This document shows positions 10,601-25,500 of a stretch of 64,000 nt of DNA, piece by piece. Location of the stretch: the NCBI GenBank assembly GCA_949752795.1, contig OX457060.1:2026501-2090500 (forward strand). The letters are read 5' to 3'. Under the pieces are notes generated by a model. That model saw nothing but the letters and a program-made list of their open reading frames with translations, was not told the DNA's origin and ran no database searches. The position numbers and the translations under genes are program-made. Each line of letters opens with the position of its first letter. Within the stretch, counting starts at the first letter, position 1. The DNA is from Hyperoodon ampullatus. Its lineage: Eukaryota > Chordata > Mammalia > Artiodactyla > Ziphiidae.

Positions 10601-13600
10601 GTAAGATTTTAATTCTGTTATGTGTTGTATAATTCTGTCTCTTCAACCCATGAGAATTTTGTTAATGAGCCGGTTTTTTACTTCATAGAGTGGATGTATA
10701 TATACTAAGGGAGGTGCAGGGGTGGAAATCTATCTCTCTGTTCTTAAACCCAGGTAAAGAATCTTGCCTATTTATATGTTTGATACTACCTACAACAGCG
10801 ATTCTAAAATGTGTTTGTTGGTTGAGTACCTGAAAGAAATAGAGCTATTTTTGTGTAATACCATGAAATACTGATACGAAAAGCTTGTATTAAATGTTTT
10901 AATTTTTAAGTTGAATCAGTTACTAGATTTTAAATAATGGAGGATCCAAAGGTTTCAGAAGCATTTTGGGATAGATAAGAAAAGTAAGAAAATTCTATCA
11001 GCTAACTCAATTTTATTCTTCAGATTGGGAAAAAACTGCTTTTATTTTCATTTAATTCCACAGTACTCCTCTCTTGCTTACCTACTCAGTGTTCTGCAGG
11101 AGAATGGTTCAAGAACCACAGGCCTAGAGAAGAGAGACAGGGTTTTTATTTGCTGCTTTTATTGTGGGGGTGGTTTGGGGGCCCCTAAGTGCAAGGCGAT
11201 TGTACATTGTAAGAAAAATTAAACTTCTGTTTATAAAATATTTTCCCTTTATTTTTTCTTTGACTCAATATATTTCTTTCCTGGTGTTTATTTTTTTATA
11301 TGTAGTTTTGAGTTGTTATTTTATCTGACATGCTGTCTATTTTCAGGGATACTAGTTAGCTCTATGCGTGCTTTCATAATGCCAATTTGTTGTATCAGCA
11401 CTGTTTACACATTCTTAAATTTTAAGTCTAGAAATAACTGTGTCTACAGTTAGACAGACTGAAGAGAAGCTATGAAAAGCTACAGAGAAAACATGTAAGA
11501 GACTTCAGAGGAAATGCCAAAAATCACAGGGAAGATCGGTCTGAAATTGAGAGGTTAACTGGAAAAATAGAGGTATGTTCATAGTACTGATTTGCTCATA
11601 GTGATTGTCAGCCTTCATGTAGGAAAATGCTGTTTCTAATAGTGCTATTTCCTGAAACCAATTTTCTCTCATCTCCAGGACTACTGCTGGGCTATTTCAA
11701 AGGTGGGAGGGTGATCCACTGTGCATCCTGCCACCAGGATGGTTACTAGCTATCAGTAGCTCTCAACAGGGCAGTACCATCCTTTGAGGGCATTGGAAAT
11801 GTATGGAGACATTGTTTCGGTTGTCAGAGTGACTGGGAGTGAAACTGGTGTGTAGGGCACAGGGACCAGGGACACTAAACATGGCTGGGACTTTTCCACA
11901 CAGGAAGGAGTATTGAACCCAAAATGCCATATTGAGGAACATTGACTACCAGTTACTAGCTGTCCTCCATGGGCAGTGTCCTTGTCTTATTTATCACCTA
12001 ACAGAGTAGGGGCTTAGTAAGTGTTGAAGGTACTAAGTGTTGAAGCTTTTTTGTACAGAGTACTCTGCATATCAGATTGTTTATCGTCAGTTCCCATTTA
12101 GATATGGTAAGTCACTTACCTCCCCCTTTGCTGACTTTGTTTTTATTAAGACTGAGTAACTCCATTATTATTGTATATATTGATTCCCTAGAGGAGTTAA
12201 GGGAGTGGTGGGTTAACACCACCAAGAGTAGATGAAAGAGCAGCACGAGGCTGTCACTTTTTTCCCCTTGGATCCCCTCCTCTGTCTATGCTCTTGGTTC
12301 TCAAGTGCACCTAAGAGTTACCCAGGGCCCTCTTTAGGCTCTCAGACATTTTGATCCAGTTGTATGGCATGCGAGCTAGGACTCTGCATTTTATCTAGCT
12401 TCCCTAGCCAACGCTAATTTGAGAAACATTGTTCAACATCTTTGTGTGATTACTTACAATTTTTCTACTCAGTGACCTGTCACCCACAAATGCCAGTATA
12501 TTATTACTACCTAGAATTTTAATTTCTGCATTTAATATTTTCTTACATCTCAACATTTTAATACATTTGTTTTTGGTTTTTTTGTTTGTTTTTTTGCATA
12601 CGCGGGCCTCTCACTATTGTGGCCTTTTCCATTGTGGAGCACAGGCTCCGGACACGCAGGCTCAGCGGCCATGGCTCACGGACCCAGCTGCTCTGTGGCA
12701 TGTGGGATCCTCCCAGACCGGAGCACGAACCTGCGTCCCCTGCATCGGCAGGCAGACTCTCAACCACTGCGCCACCAGGGAAGCCCCTCAATATTTTTAT
12801 ACATTTGAAGAGCTTAGAATCAGATACTGCTTTCCCTGCAGCCCTCTTCAGTGAAATCTGGGTTTTTTTTGAAAAACTCCTCATGTTCTTGTTCCCCATT
12901 ACCACTTCCTGACCATTGTCTTTTCTTTGTACCTCAGAAACTCTATTTTTTTTTAACATCTTTATTAGAGTATAATTGCTTTACAATGGTGTGTTAGTTT
13001 CTGCTTTGTAACAAAGTGAATCAGTTATACATATACATATGCCCCCATATCCCTTCCCTCTTGCATCTCCCTCCCTCCCACCCTCCCTATCCCACCCCTC
13101 TAGGTGGTCACAAAGCACCGAGCTGATCTCCCTGTGCTATGCGGCTGCTTCCCACTAGCTATCTATTTTACATTTGGTAGTGTATATATGTCCATGCCAC
13201 TCTCTCACTTCGCCCCAGCTTACCCTTCCCCCTCCCCATATCCTCAAGTCCATTCTCTAGTAGGTCTGCACCTTTATTCCTGTCTCGCCCCTAGGTTCTT
13301 CTGACCATTTTTTTTTTTTTTTTTTTAGATTCCATATATATGTGTTAGCATACGGTATTTGTTTTTCTCTTTCTGACTTACTTCACTCTCTATGATGGTC
13401 TCTAGGTCCGTCCACCTCACTACAAATAACTCAGTTTCGTTCCTTTTTATAGCTGTATGTATGTGCCACATCTTCTTTATCCATTCATCTGTCGATGGAC
13501 ACTTAGGTTGTTTCCATGTCCTGGCTATTGTAAATAGAGCTGCAATGAACATTGTGGTATGTGACTCTTTTTGAATTATGGTTTTCTCAGGGTATATGCC

Positions 13601-16600
13601 CAGTAGTGGGATTGCTGGGTCGTATGGTAGTTCTATTTTTAGTTTTTTAAGGAACCTCCATACTGTTCTCCATAGTGGCTGTATCAATTTACATTCCCAC
13701 CAACAAGAAACTCCATCTTTGATTTTCATGTCATCAGCATATACCACCAATCAGTGTACATACAGCCAAAGTTAGTCATCTTCTGATCCCTGGTTACTCC
13801 CCTGTTCAAAGACTTCAGCTCCCAGTTCACTGTCATTCTCTCCAACCTTGCTTTTATCGTAATTCTTGAGGATTTCAGTGTCCACAGGGATGATGCTTAT
13901 AATACTCTGGTCTTTGAGTTCCTTGGTGTTCTTTCCTCCACAGATATTTTGATCTCCTATCCATCTCTTCTCCCTTTTCCCATTGTCATTCCTTAGGTGT
14001 TATCATTACCAATACTTGCAACCCTCCTAGAATCACATTTTTAAGCATCACATTCTCCAACTACCATCCCTGTCTTTTCAGCTCTCTTCCTTTGGCTCCT
14101 GATGCTCGATACTCACCTGACCCCCCGTCCCTTAAAGTGCTTGGATCCTGCCACTTGTCACTGCTCCGTCTCTACTTTGTGTCCTCAGTTACCAGTCCTT
14201 ACCCAGCTTCCATCCCATGGTTACACTCCTTATATTCCCCTTCAATTCTGTGCTCTCTCTTACTTCATTGCCTTTGCTTGGCAAAACTGTAACTCTCGTT
14301 ACATCCAGCTTTCTCCCCACTTTCTACCTGTCATGTGTGGCAGACCATAGCTGGAGAAAAATATAATCGTGCTGACTGGCCTCATTTTAAATTCATGGTC
14401 ACTCACCTCAGGTGGGTCGTCATGCTGCCCAGAATCATATTATATTTCCCCTCACTCTCCTACTTTCCATAATGACTGTTTCATACTTTCTCTTTTCTTG
14501 AATTTTCAACACTTTTCCCCACATCCTCACTTTTGGATGATGATCTTTCTTTCTATTTCATTGAGGAAATAGAAGGTAATTTTCACAAACTTCCAACCTT
14601 GTGTCTACCTGCCTATTAGCAACTGCACCCATATACTCCGCCTTCCTGCTGGAGGGACTGTCCATGCTCCCCCTATTCCCTACCCTCAATATCACTCTAG
14701 AAATGCTCCTCCCTTCTGAATCATCGGGTTTTTCCTCCCTACTGGATATTTTCCACCAACATGCAAACTTCCCCCCTCTTAAATATCCTTTCTTGACCTC
14801 TCTCTTCATCCTCTGGATACTGCCCCATTTTTCTCCTTCATTTTATAACTAAACTACTTTAAGTACCTATACTTGTCTCCAGTTCCTTTCCTTCCATTTT
14901 TCTTACACCCACTCAGTAAGGCTTTTGCCCCCTCTCTCTGCAGAAGCTATTTGCATGGAGGTCACCAGTGACTTCCCCATTACTCAAGCCTGTGGCCAGC
15001 CCTCATCTTCCCCATCCTGTCTGCAGCATTGGACCCAGCTGGTCTCCGTCCTCCTTACAGCTCTTTCTGGATTTGGCTTGGAGAACAATTGCACTTTCCT
15101 GGGTTTTCTCCTACCCTGTTTGCCACTCTTTCTCAGTCTCTTTTGTTCCCCAACCTTTTAGCGTTGGAACACCTTACGGTTGTGTCATTGTACTCTTCTT
15201 TTTTCTGTCTAGGCCTACTCCCTTGGTGATATCATTCAGTCTCATAGTTTTAAGCATTGTGTATATGTTGATAATTCCCACATTTGTATATCTAGTCCTG
15301 ACCTCTCCTTTTTGCTACAGAATAATTTCCAACCTCCTGTTTCACATCTCCAGTGTCTAAAGCTGTCTCAAACTTGACATGTCCAAAATAAAGGTCCTGA
15401 TTCTTTTCTCTCCTATCTTCCAGCACCATTTCTGTTTCAGTTAATGGCAGCTCCATTCCTCAGATTGCTCAAGCCTAAAAACCTTGGAGTCACCCTTGAT
15501 TTCTCTTTTCCCAGCACAATAGCCAGAATGATTCTGTTGTAATGTAAGTCAAATCATGTCCTCTCGTGTACATAAACCTTCCAGTAGCTTCTCTTAAAAG
15601 ACAAAGTTATCATAGTGACCTACGTAGTCTCACCGCCTGTTAACTCTGACCTTTCCCTTCCTTTTTTCCTTTTACTCACTTATTCCAGCCACACCAACCT
15701 CCTTGCTCATCCTTGAACATACCAGGATGCTTCCACTTCAAGGCCTTGTACTTGCTGTTCCCTCTTCCCAGAATAGTATAACTTCATCTCTGTCTCCCTT
15801 GGTGTTTACTTAAATGTTACTCAATGTGGCCACTCCTTTTTAAAATTGCAGCCCCCAACTCTGAGCACTTCATGCTCTATTTTCTCCAAAACAGGTACAG
15901 TTGGCCTTCTGTATCTGTGGGTTCCACATCCATGGATTCAACCAACCATGGATCTAAAATATTCTGGGGAAAAAAAATTCCAGAAAGTTCCAAAAAGCAA
16001 ACCTTGAATCTGTCATGCACAAGCAACTATTTTCACAGCATTTACATTGTATTTACAACTATTTACATAGCATTTACATTGTATTAGGTATTATAAGTAA
16101 TCTAGAAATGATTTCAAGTATATGGGAGGATGTGCATTGGTTATATGCGAATAATACACCATTTTATATAAGGGACGTGAGCATCTGTGGATTTTAGAAT
16201 CTGCAGAGGCCTGGAACTAGTCCCCCACAGATACTGAGGGGTGACTGTATTACTATCTAATGTACTGTACAATGAATGTGTTGCCTATCTCCCTCCAATT
16301 GAGTGGGGCTAGAATTTTTGTTTTGTTAAATAGTGTATCCCCAGCATGTAGAACAGTACCTGGCATGTATATGGTAGAAATAATGAATAAGTGAGTATCA
16401 GCTGGTGAACAGTAATTACCCTAAGCTAGCATGAGACTTCTGGAGTTGAGGCTCCTGGAGGACAGTGATGAAAGACTGAGTTTCCTTTCCCTTTAGTTTG
16501 CCTCATTTTCATAAATACTGGGCTCATTTTCTTGATCATGCAACCTGAAGTTACTATTGATCCATCATTGATTTTGAACTGTTTGGCTTTGGGTTACAGA

Positions 16601-19600
16601 TATCTGTTAAAATTTAATACAGATATTTCCTGTTATTCATGTCTGTGCAGTTCTGTTGAGATAATAAAAATTTGGATATCAAAGGATATTGTGTTAACTG
16701 AACCTATTTGGTTCCTGAGTTTTAGACACCGATAAGAATTGGGCTACCCAGGGCTTTATCTGAAAATTTAGTTGAATCTGTTCAGTTCCTGGGTTTGGAT
16801 ATCAAGAATTTGGGCAGTGAGGGATATCTGTAATCATATTTTGAAATTTTCAATTATCTTAGCATCAGTTTTCTGAAAATCACTAAAAAAATTATTAGCA
16901 ACCCTTAGGTGGCAGCAGATCTTTGAAAATCATGAATCCAGTATTAAGCATCTGTGTTTCATACTCTTCACCATTAGGGTGTTAAATTTAGAAAGACAGA
17001 TCTCCAGAGGCACAGTATGTAAGGAATTTAGTATTACTCTATAGTCCTATCAGCTAAGTGAGTAATGGGGCTCCTGCTGTGGAGAAAGGTGCATGTGTAC
17101 CCAGGGACCTGGGGAAAAATTAAAGTAAAAGTGAATCTGGAAAGTAGTGACAGCAAGGGGAAGCACTTAGAAGTTAAGTACCTTAATTGCTTCTTCAGGA
17201 ATTTCGTCAGAAATCACTGGACTGGGAGAAGCAGCGCTTGATTTATCAGCAACAGGTATCTTCTCTGGAGGCACAAAGGAAGGCTCTGGCTGAACAATCA
17301 GAGATAATTCAGGTGAGTTTAAGACATTTTGGGATAATGAGAGGCAGAGAGGTTTTGATTAAATTTGAGCTGGCTTAACGCAGTGCACATGTGCTCACCA
17401 CGTCCACCCACGTCCCCACGCCCTCTTGCTCCCTTGCTTGCTGCCTCCCTCAGCGGTTCCTAACTCCTCACTCGCGCTCTTTCTTGCTCTCTCACTCTGT
17501 CACTGTCTTGCATTCTCATGCTCACTCCACACTCACATTTGTTTCACTCTCCTAATCTTGGTCTCTCCCTCTTTCCTTTTCTCTTTCTACCTCTGCTCTC
17601 TCTGTCTCCTTTTCCATTTCTTTCTGGCTCTGGCTTACTTATTCTGGCTGTTTCTGGCTCTTGCCTTGGTTCCACTTTTGTCTGTGTCATGAACACAAAT
17701 CCTCCCCGGGCTTTGTGGTATGTAATCCTGGGACTTCAAGAAAATAACTTTTCCATATAGTGAGATTACTGAGAAGAATATGATACAAAGCAACAGGGTT
17801 TTTTATTTTCCAAAGGATCTCAACATGAAGTTATGGCCACTGCGGGCATCAATTTTTACAAAGCTCCCCATCAGAGTCAACTCCAAATGTGTCAGTGCAG
17901 GCCACAGCTCTGCAGTATTTCCACTAAGTAGTAGCTTGAAGAGCCAGCCCGTTAACGGTACAGCTCCCAGTAAGACCTTCTTATCACTGTTGTGTCTCTG
18001 TCACCATAAACTTTTAAACAGTAGGTCTGAGCCAATTCAATTAACTCTGTGATAATTCTACCAAGACAACAGATTAACATTTGAGTTAGGATCATCTTTT
18101 TCTCATAAGGAAAATGGTGCTTTTAAAAATATAACATATATTCAAACCTATAAATATATATATATATATAAAATTGAACAGAGGATTCAAGCCACGTGAC
18201 CAAAAAAAAAAAAAAAAGTGGAATTCAGAATAACTTCTCACTCTTTGAGTCATATATTTGCTTGATTTTTTTCTTTTAGTCAGCGATTAAAATGACATAA
18301 TACATGTTCATTTTAGAAAAATGAGAAAATGTAGATGAAATGAGAATTAAATAAAATCACTCATAATTCCATCCTTTAGAGATTTACCATGGTTAACGTT
18401 TGCGTGTAAATTTCTTCTGACTTTTTCTGTGCTTGTATGCCGTGTACATTGCATTCATGTACATTTGGTAGGAAAAACACTGTATGTGTGTGTATGGGAA
18501 GAGATGAATAGTTGCAAACTTAAAAAATTACTAAGAATGGCAAAATGTTGATAATTGTTGAAGCTAGGTGATGAATATATAGGGGTTCATCATCTTACTC
18601 TTTCCATATTGTATACGTTTGAAATTTTCCATAAAACATAATGTGAAAATGTAAATTATATGCTTACAATGTGACAGGCAGTATGCTAAGCACTTTATAA
18701 TGCAATATTTTATTTAATTTTCACAAGTTAAAAATTTTCCTTTTTAAATACGTCAACAAATGTGAGTCATAATGATTGTATAGAAGTTCAATCTACCATT
18801 AAATGTCTTAATTTATATAACCAATCTTTTTTTGCGGAACATTAGTTTTTTTACTTTTTCACTCTTATAAGTAGTGCATGGGTGAACATCCTTATTTAAA
18901 TATTTAGGACTATATGTCCATTTATTTTCTTAGGAAATGACCCTAGAAGTGAGATTGCTGCATCAGAGTAGTCGTACATTCTTAAAGATTTTAATATATA
19001 TTGTCAAAGTACTCTTCAAAGGTGCATTGATACATACTTTCACCAGCAGTGTTTGGGAATGTCCATTTCCTCACACTTTCTCAGTATTGTCCATTTCTTC
19101 CCACTCTAAGTATTGGGCACTATTATTTATTTTATTATTTTTTAAAATTTCTCCTACTTTTAGGCTTGTCTTTGTCAATCTGATAGGTGGAAAAAATGGT
19201 ATCTGATTATTTGTTTTAATTTGTATTTCTTTAATTATGAATGAGATTGAGCATTTTTTTCATTTACTTATGGCTATTTCCATTCTTTTGTAAATTATTT
19301 GTGTTCTTTTCTTTGCTCTTTTTTTTCTGGTTATTTTATTTATCAAAATCTGTTGTAATTATAATAAGTAGAGATAATATTTTAAACTTTGTTAATTAGG
19401 AGAATATTTGCTTTCTATAAACAGTATTTTTTTCTTTCACAACAGTAAAATAAAAATGTCTAAATGTACAAAGCACTTATCACTCTGACATATTGTGTGG
19501 AAGAATGTATAGCAGTTCAAGTCACAATACACTGATTTTCAAAGACCAACATATTAACTTCTATTTCAATCAAGCATTAGAGCCTGAGACCCAGAAGAGG

Positions 19601-22470
19601 TCATAATGAAACCTTATCCAACCAAATCAGAACTAAAAAAAATTTTTTTAAACCAGTAATGCACTTTTGTAGCCTCTTAGCACAGTTACCAAATACTGCT
19701 TACATACATTCAACATCTAGCTTATTGGCATGATTTTTTATAAAAATGAGAAACTTTTGCAGATATATGATTAGAAGGTACACAGATTGCATTACATTAA
19801 ACACAAAGGCAGTGTGGTCCTTGTAGGAGAAATCAAGTCAGTACCCCCTGGTAGAAATGTTCTATAAAAATGTGTCACAATGAGGCGTCAGTGTTTTCAG
19901 CCACTTATCTGTCCCTGATGTATTTCCTTGAAGTATATGATCTGTCAGGACTTCAGGTTTCTTAATCCAAAATATCTCACTGAATTTAGGTACATCTGGA
20001 AAGCAGCTGAAAGTTTTCTCCAATAGTCTGACATCACAGAAAGTGGGTTGAGAAATCCCTCTCTTTACCTGAAGACGTACTTGTTCTACTTCAGGCGTCA
20101 ACAGCTCAAAAAGGAAAAGAAAAAAACAATCAAAACTTCCCCCCCCACACAATCCCACACAAGCTAAACAAAAACTACCGCCTCGCCCCATAAAACTCCA
20201 GCACCAAAGTGTCAATCATTCCTGGGAAATAGAGCATACCCCTTGGATTCTCTGATTTATTAGCTGTTCAAACTTGAAGGACAGAAATGACCTTATGTCC
20301 TTGTGGAGAGGAAGGAAGACATGTTAATAATGACTGTAGAGCCATTGAGAAAGTGCATTATCTATTACACAATCAACTTAGAGCCCTGTCCTCCAACAGA
20401 GGCAGCCACAACTTCATTTAAATTCTTTGCTCCTTTTTTTTTTTTTTTTTTTTTTTGCGGTACATGGACCTCCCACTGTTGTGGCCTCTCCCGCTGCGGA
20501 ACACAGGCTCCGGACGCGCAGGCTCAGCAGCCATGGCTCACGGGCCCAGCTGCTCTGCGGCATGTGGGATCTTCCGGACTGGGGCATGAACCTGTGTCCC
20601 CTGCATTGGCAGGTGGACTCTCAACCACTGCACCACCAGGGAAGCCCTTTGCTCATTTTTTTAAGATTATTTATATTTTACTATTTTGAAAGAGCTCTTC
20701 CTACATTAAATATATTAACTCTTTGCTGTTTCGTTGCAATTGTATGTGTTTGCCCAGTTTACCTTAATTCTGCTTAGTAATTTTTATGGAAATACAATTG
20801 TTTTATAAACAATTGTTTAGAATGGCTTAATTCTCTTAGTTTTTTCTTTAAGGTTTTTATCTTTGTTGTCATACTATAAATCCTTACTAAGCCAAGATTT
20901 CTTCTAATACTTTATAATTTCTTCTTAATATATTTGATCTGAAAATTATTTTGGTATAAGGAATTTGGTAGGAATCTATATTTGTTTTTTTCCAAATGGT
21001 TATCCACATAATTTGTTGACTGTTATATTTTGAGAACTTTACAGAATGGTTCTAAAATTCATATGGAAGGATAAATGAATGGTACCAGGCAACATTTTTA
21101 AAAAGAAGAGTAAAGGTGATGTTTCTTTTATCAAATATTAAAATGTATTAAATTTAAAAGTACAGTTGTTAAACAACATGACATTATTAGATGCAAAGAC
21201 AGAATGATGGTTATATAAGCATAGGAAAAGATCAGTATAGTCACTAAAAGGTCTTTTCTGTTTAGAGGTCAAAGAATCACTTGCTCCTTTCCCTCCTGCT
21301 CAAATAATATAAGAGTGAAAAGGAAACATTCAGGGAAATCTTAGAGAACATAAGAACATTTGAAAAACAATTAAAAGTATTAAGCCAACACAGAGTGTAA
21401 AATATTTAGCTTATTCATAGTATGTGAGAAAAGTAAAGGCTGCATTGTATATGTTTTCCTTTTGAAATATTTAGATGAGCTATGTGATATTGTTCAAGTT
21501 AGTTTTAGATCCTCTGTTCAATTATATATGTATATTTATAGGTTTGAATATATGTTATATTTTTAAAAGCACCATTTTCCTTATGAGGAAAAGATGATCC
21601 TAACTCAAATGTTAATCTGTTGTCTTGGTAGAATTATCACAGAGTTAATTGAATTGGCTCAGACCTACTGTTTAAAAGTTTATGGTGACAGAGACACAAC
21701 AGTGTTAAGAAGGTCTTACTGGGAGCTGTACCGTTAACGGGCTGGCTCTTCAAGCTACTACTTAGTGGAAATACTGCAGAGCTGTGGCCTGCACTGACAC
21801 ATTTGGAGTTGACTCTGATGGGGAGCTTTGTAAAAATTGATGCCCGCAGTGGCCATAACTTCATGTTGAGATCCTTTGGAAAATAAAAAACCCTGTTGCT
21901 TTGTATAATATTCTTCTCAGTAATCTCACTATATGGAAAAGTTATTTTCTTGAAGTCCCAGGATTACATACCACAAAGCTCGGGGAGGATTTGTGTTCAA
22001 CCCCCAATCCCCAGCCCTTTCCAAACTATTCTCACACTTTACCTGCCCACCCTTGGTTTTTGTTTTTATCTCTGTGACATAAATTGCTTTCTTAATTATT
22101 TCTTTACTTTTAACCACCTCTGTTGTGATTTGTGTTGTTGAAATAATTCTACCCACTCCACTAGAATAGTTAGGATGCTATATATTACATTAATAAGAGG
22201 AAACTCTGGTTTCTGGTTCAGAAAATTAGTGGCAGTGGTTAGTGGGGACTAAAAGGCTTAAAAATATATTAGTGGGCTTCCCTGGTGGCGCAGTGGTTGA
22301 GAGTCCGCCTGCTGATGCAGGGGACACGGGTTCGTGTCCCGGTGCGGGAAGATCCCACATGCCGTGGAGCAGCTAGGCCCATGAGCCATGGCCGCTGAGC
22401 CTGCGCGTCCGGAGCCTTTGCTCCGCAATGGGAGAGGCCACAACAGTGAGAGGCACGCGTACTGCAAAAA

Positions 22471-22522
<52 letters not shown>

Positions 22523-25500
22523 TAGCCTTAAGATACCTCTAGCACCGGATATTTAAGAGAAATAATCATTATTTTATAACTGGTTTATATTTTTATTTCT
22601 GACTCTCTTCATATTGGAAGAGGTAGTCTCGAGATATTGTAGTGTAGCTCTGTCCAATAGAAATATGAGTCACCTATGTATAAAATTTTCTAGCAGTCAC
22701 ATTAAAAAAGTAAAAAGAAACAAAATTAATATATTCTGTTTATTTCAGTTTGTCAAAAATATTATCATTACATTCACATTTTTAAAAAATTGAGTCTTTG
22801 AAATCCAGTGTGTATTTCACGCTTTGAGTACATCTCAATTTGAACTAGCCACAATTCAGGTGCTCAGTGGCTATGTGTGGCTAGTGACTGCTGTATTGGC
22901 CTAGTGTATTCATTCTAGTTAATGAAGGTTTAGAATTTGTTCTTGCAATAATTATGTAATTTTCACTATGCTTAAAAACGGTGTATTTGTATGTGATTGA
23001 AATACTGAATTAATTAAAGATAAGCTGCTCCTGCCCACAGCAGTCATGGCCAGGCTTTACAGTCAGCTGGCCTGGGGACCAATCCCACCTACCAGTGTGC
23101 CTGCAGTAATTGTGGTCCAACCAAAACAGGAGGGCACACCCACACAGGGGATACCCCCAGAGCACTTGGCTGAAGATGTAGCTGATATACCTCATACATA
23201 GAAACGAACACAGAGTTAGGCAAACACAGAGGAGACAAAGGAATATCTTCCAAATGAAAGCTAAGACCAAACCTCAGGGAAAGAAAACTATATGAAGCAG
23301 AGAAAAGCAATTTACCAGATAAAGAGTTCAAAGTAATAGTCATAAAGAGTCTCCAAACTTGGGACAAGAGTGGATGAACTCAGTAAGAGCTCAAAGTGAT
23401 AGAAAATATAAAGATCCAGTCAGAACTGAAGAATACAATAACTGAAATGAAAAATGCACTAGAGGGAATCAAAAGCAGATTACAGAATGTAAAAGAATGG
23501 ATCAGCAATCTGGAAGACAGGGTAGTAGAAATTATCCAATCAAAACAGCAAAAAGAACAAAGGATTTTAAAAAATGAGGATAGTTTAAGGAATCCCTGAG
23601 ATAACATCAAGCATACTATCATTGGCATTATAGGGGTCCTGGAAGGAGGAGAGTGAGAAAGGGACAGAAAACCTATTTGAAGAAATAATGACTGAAAACT
23701 TCCATAACCTGGTGAAGGAAACAGGCATGCAAGTCCAGGAAGCCCAGAAGGAGTTCCAAACAAGATGAATCCAAAGAGGCCCACATAAAGACACAATATA
23801 ATTAAATGTTAAAAGTTAAAAATAAAGAGAATCTTAAAAGCATCGACACGTGCACGCACACACATACACACACAGGAGCTAGTTACGTAAAAAGGAATCC
23901 CCCATAAGGTTGTCAGCTGATTTTTAAGCAGAAACTTTACAGGCCAGAAGGGACTGGCATGATATATTCAAAGTGCTGAAAGAAAAAACTTACAACCAAG
24001 AGTACTCTAACTGGCAAGGTTAGAGCTTCAAAGGCTCAGAGGAGAGTACAGCAGTTGGCTTGCGGCAGGCAGAACAGAGAGAGACCAACACAGACAATCC
24101 TGGCCACCTCGCTGTACTCCCCAGCTGGAGACATGTATCTGGTGGTGCACATGGAGACTGGGTTCTGAAACTTGGGCTTCAGAGGACAGACCTGGGGAGA
24201 GGACTGGGGTTGGCTGCATGGAGATAGCCTGAAGGGGCTGGAGTGTTGGCCAGGCCACAACTGGGAGTGTATGTAGGACAGAGCCCAGGTCCACTTTAGA
24301 AGCCCCATGGTTAACATGCATGCAAAGGGAGAGGTGGGGCCCCACAATAGGAGCCTCATTCTCAGCGTGCTTGATGGCTCTGCCTCTATGAGCTCTGGGA
24401 GTGTGCAATTGCGGGAGGGTTGCCCACAGACGGAAGCGGGACTGAAATCTGAGCAGGTCCCCAGGGGCCACATGACTTTGGAAGCAGGGCTGAAATCTGA
24501 GCCATGCCTGGCAGCTTTGCAACTTAAGTGGATTTACGCTGAGGTGCCTTTGTAAGCTCATTGTTAGCAGGACATCAGAGCAGATTACTGGTGCTCCTGT
24601 AGTTCGGGTGGGTCTGGAGTTAGCAGCTGTGGGCTTTGTGGGCAGGCACTCGTGGAGCCAGGGCCAGGGTCTGCACTGATACTGTAGCTCCCATGGTGGG
24701 TCCAGGTGCACAACTACTTGTGACTATGGTGGGTCCCAGTGCCTGACATAAGTAGATCTGTTCCAGTGGATCTGTGCTGGTGACTTTGTGAGCCCAGTGC
24801 CTGAGGACACCTGGTCCTACATTCCCACAACTGAGGTGGGCCTGAAGGCAGTGTCAGCAACAGTGTACTTTGTGAGCATGCACAAGGGGTGATGGACAAC
24901 ACCACAGAGCGTACTTCCTGGTGGACAGCTCCTGCGGAGGAATACTCAGTGACTCCTCTCCCAGTGGAAGTGCCCCAGTCCCACCTACTCCACACTGCAG
25001 CTCACAGACAGATCTAGGGGCTTCTACTCCAACAACTGGGGAGAGACCCTGTTCCTGACAGGGCTTTGGCAACCACAGAGCAAAGAGGAGGCCCCGCTCA
25101 ACATCCAGTGCAGGCTCTGGTCACTACAACACCAATCACACCCTGTATCAAGGGGATAACAGCCAGCACGCCCTGAGGAAAGACATGGCAGACACCCATA
25201 CTAAAAAAAAGCCCTCGTACCAAAAACATTAGACTCAAGCAGGCCACATAGGGATGCTCCCATATAAAAACAGCCCTTCAAGACAACAGTAGGTAACTAT
25301 TTCTCCTAAATTTATAGAGTAAGAGAAATATAAGGTTAATGAAGAAGCAGAGGAACCACTCCCAATTAAAAGAACAAGACGGGCTTCCCTGGTGGCGCAG
25401 TGGTTGAGAGTCCCCCTGCCGATGCAGGGGACACAGGTTTGTGCCCTGGTCTGGGAAGATCCCACATGCCGCGGAGCGGCTGGGCCCGTGAGCCATGGCC

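Noticed and set aside
13790..15890. Cluster of + strand frames up to 130 codons as a candidate gene
   Set aside because: The region matches L2 LINE phrases and has no splice-bounded frame or recognisable protein.
17780..18052. A conserved protein encoded twice (17780-18052 on + and 21637-21864 on -)
   Set aside because: The frames match only because the DNA is an inverted duplication. Differences are too few to judge selection, and no known protein is recognised.
24028..24711. 227-codon minus-strand open frame
   Set aside because: Lies antisense in the GC-richer 5' UTR of the L1 at 24011-30640. No domain, no splice signals, no recognisable protein.
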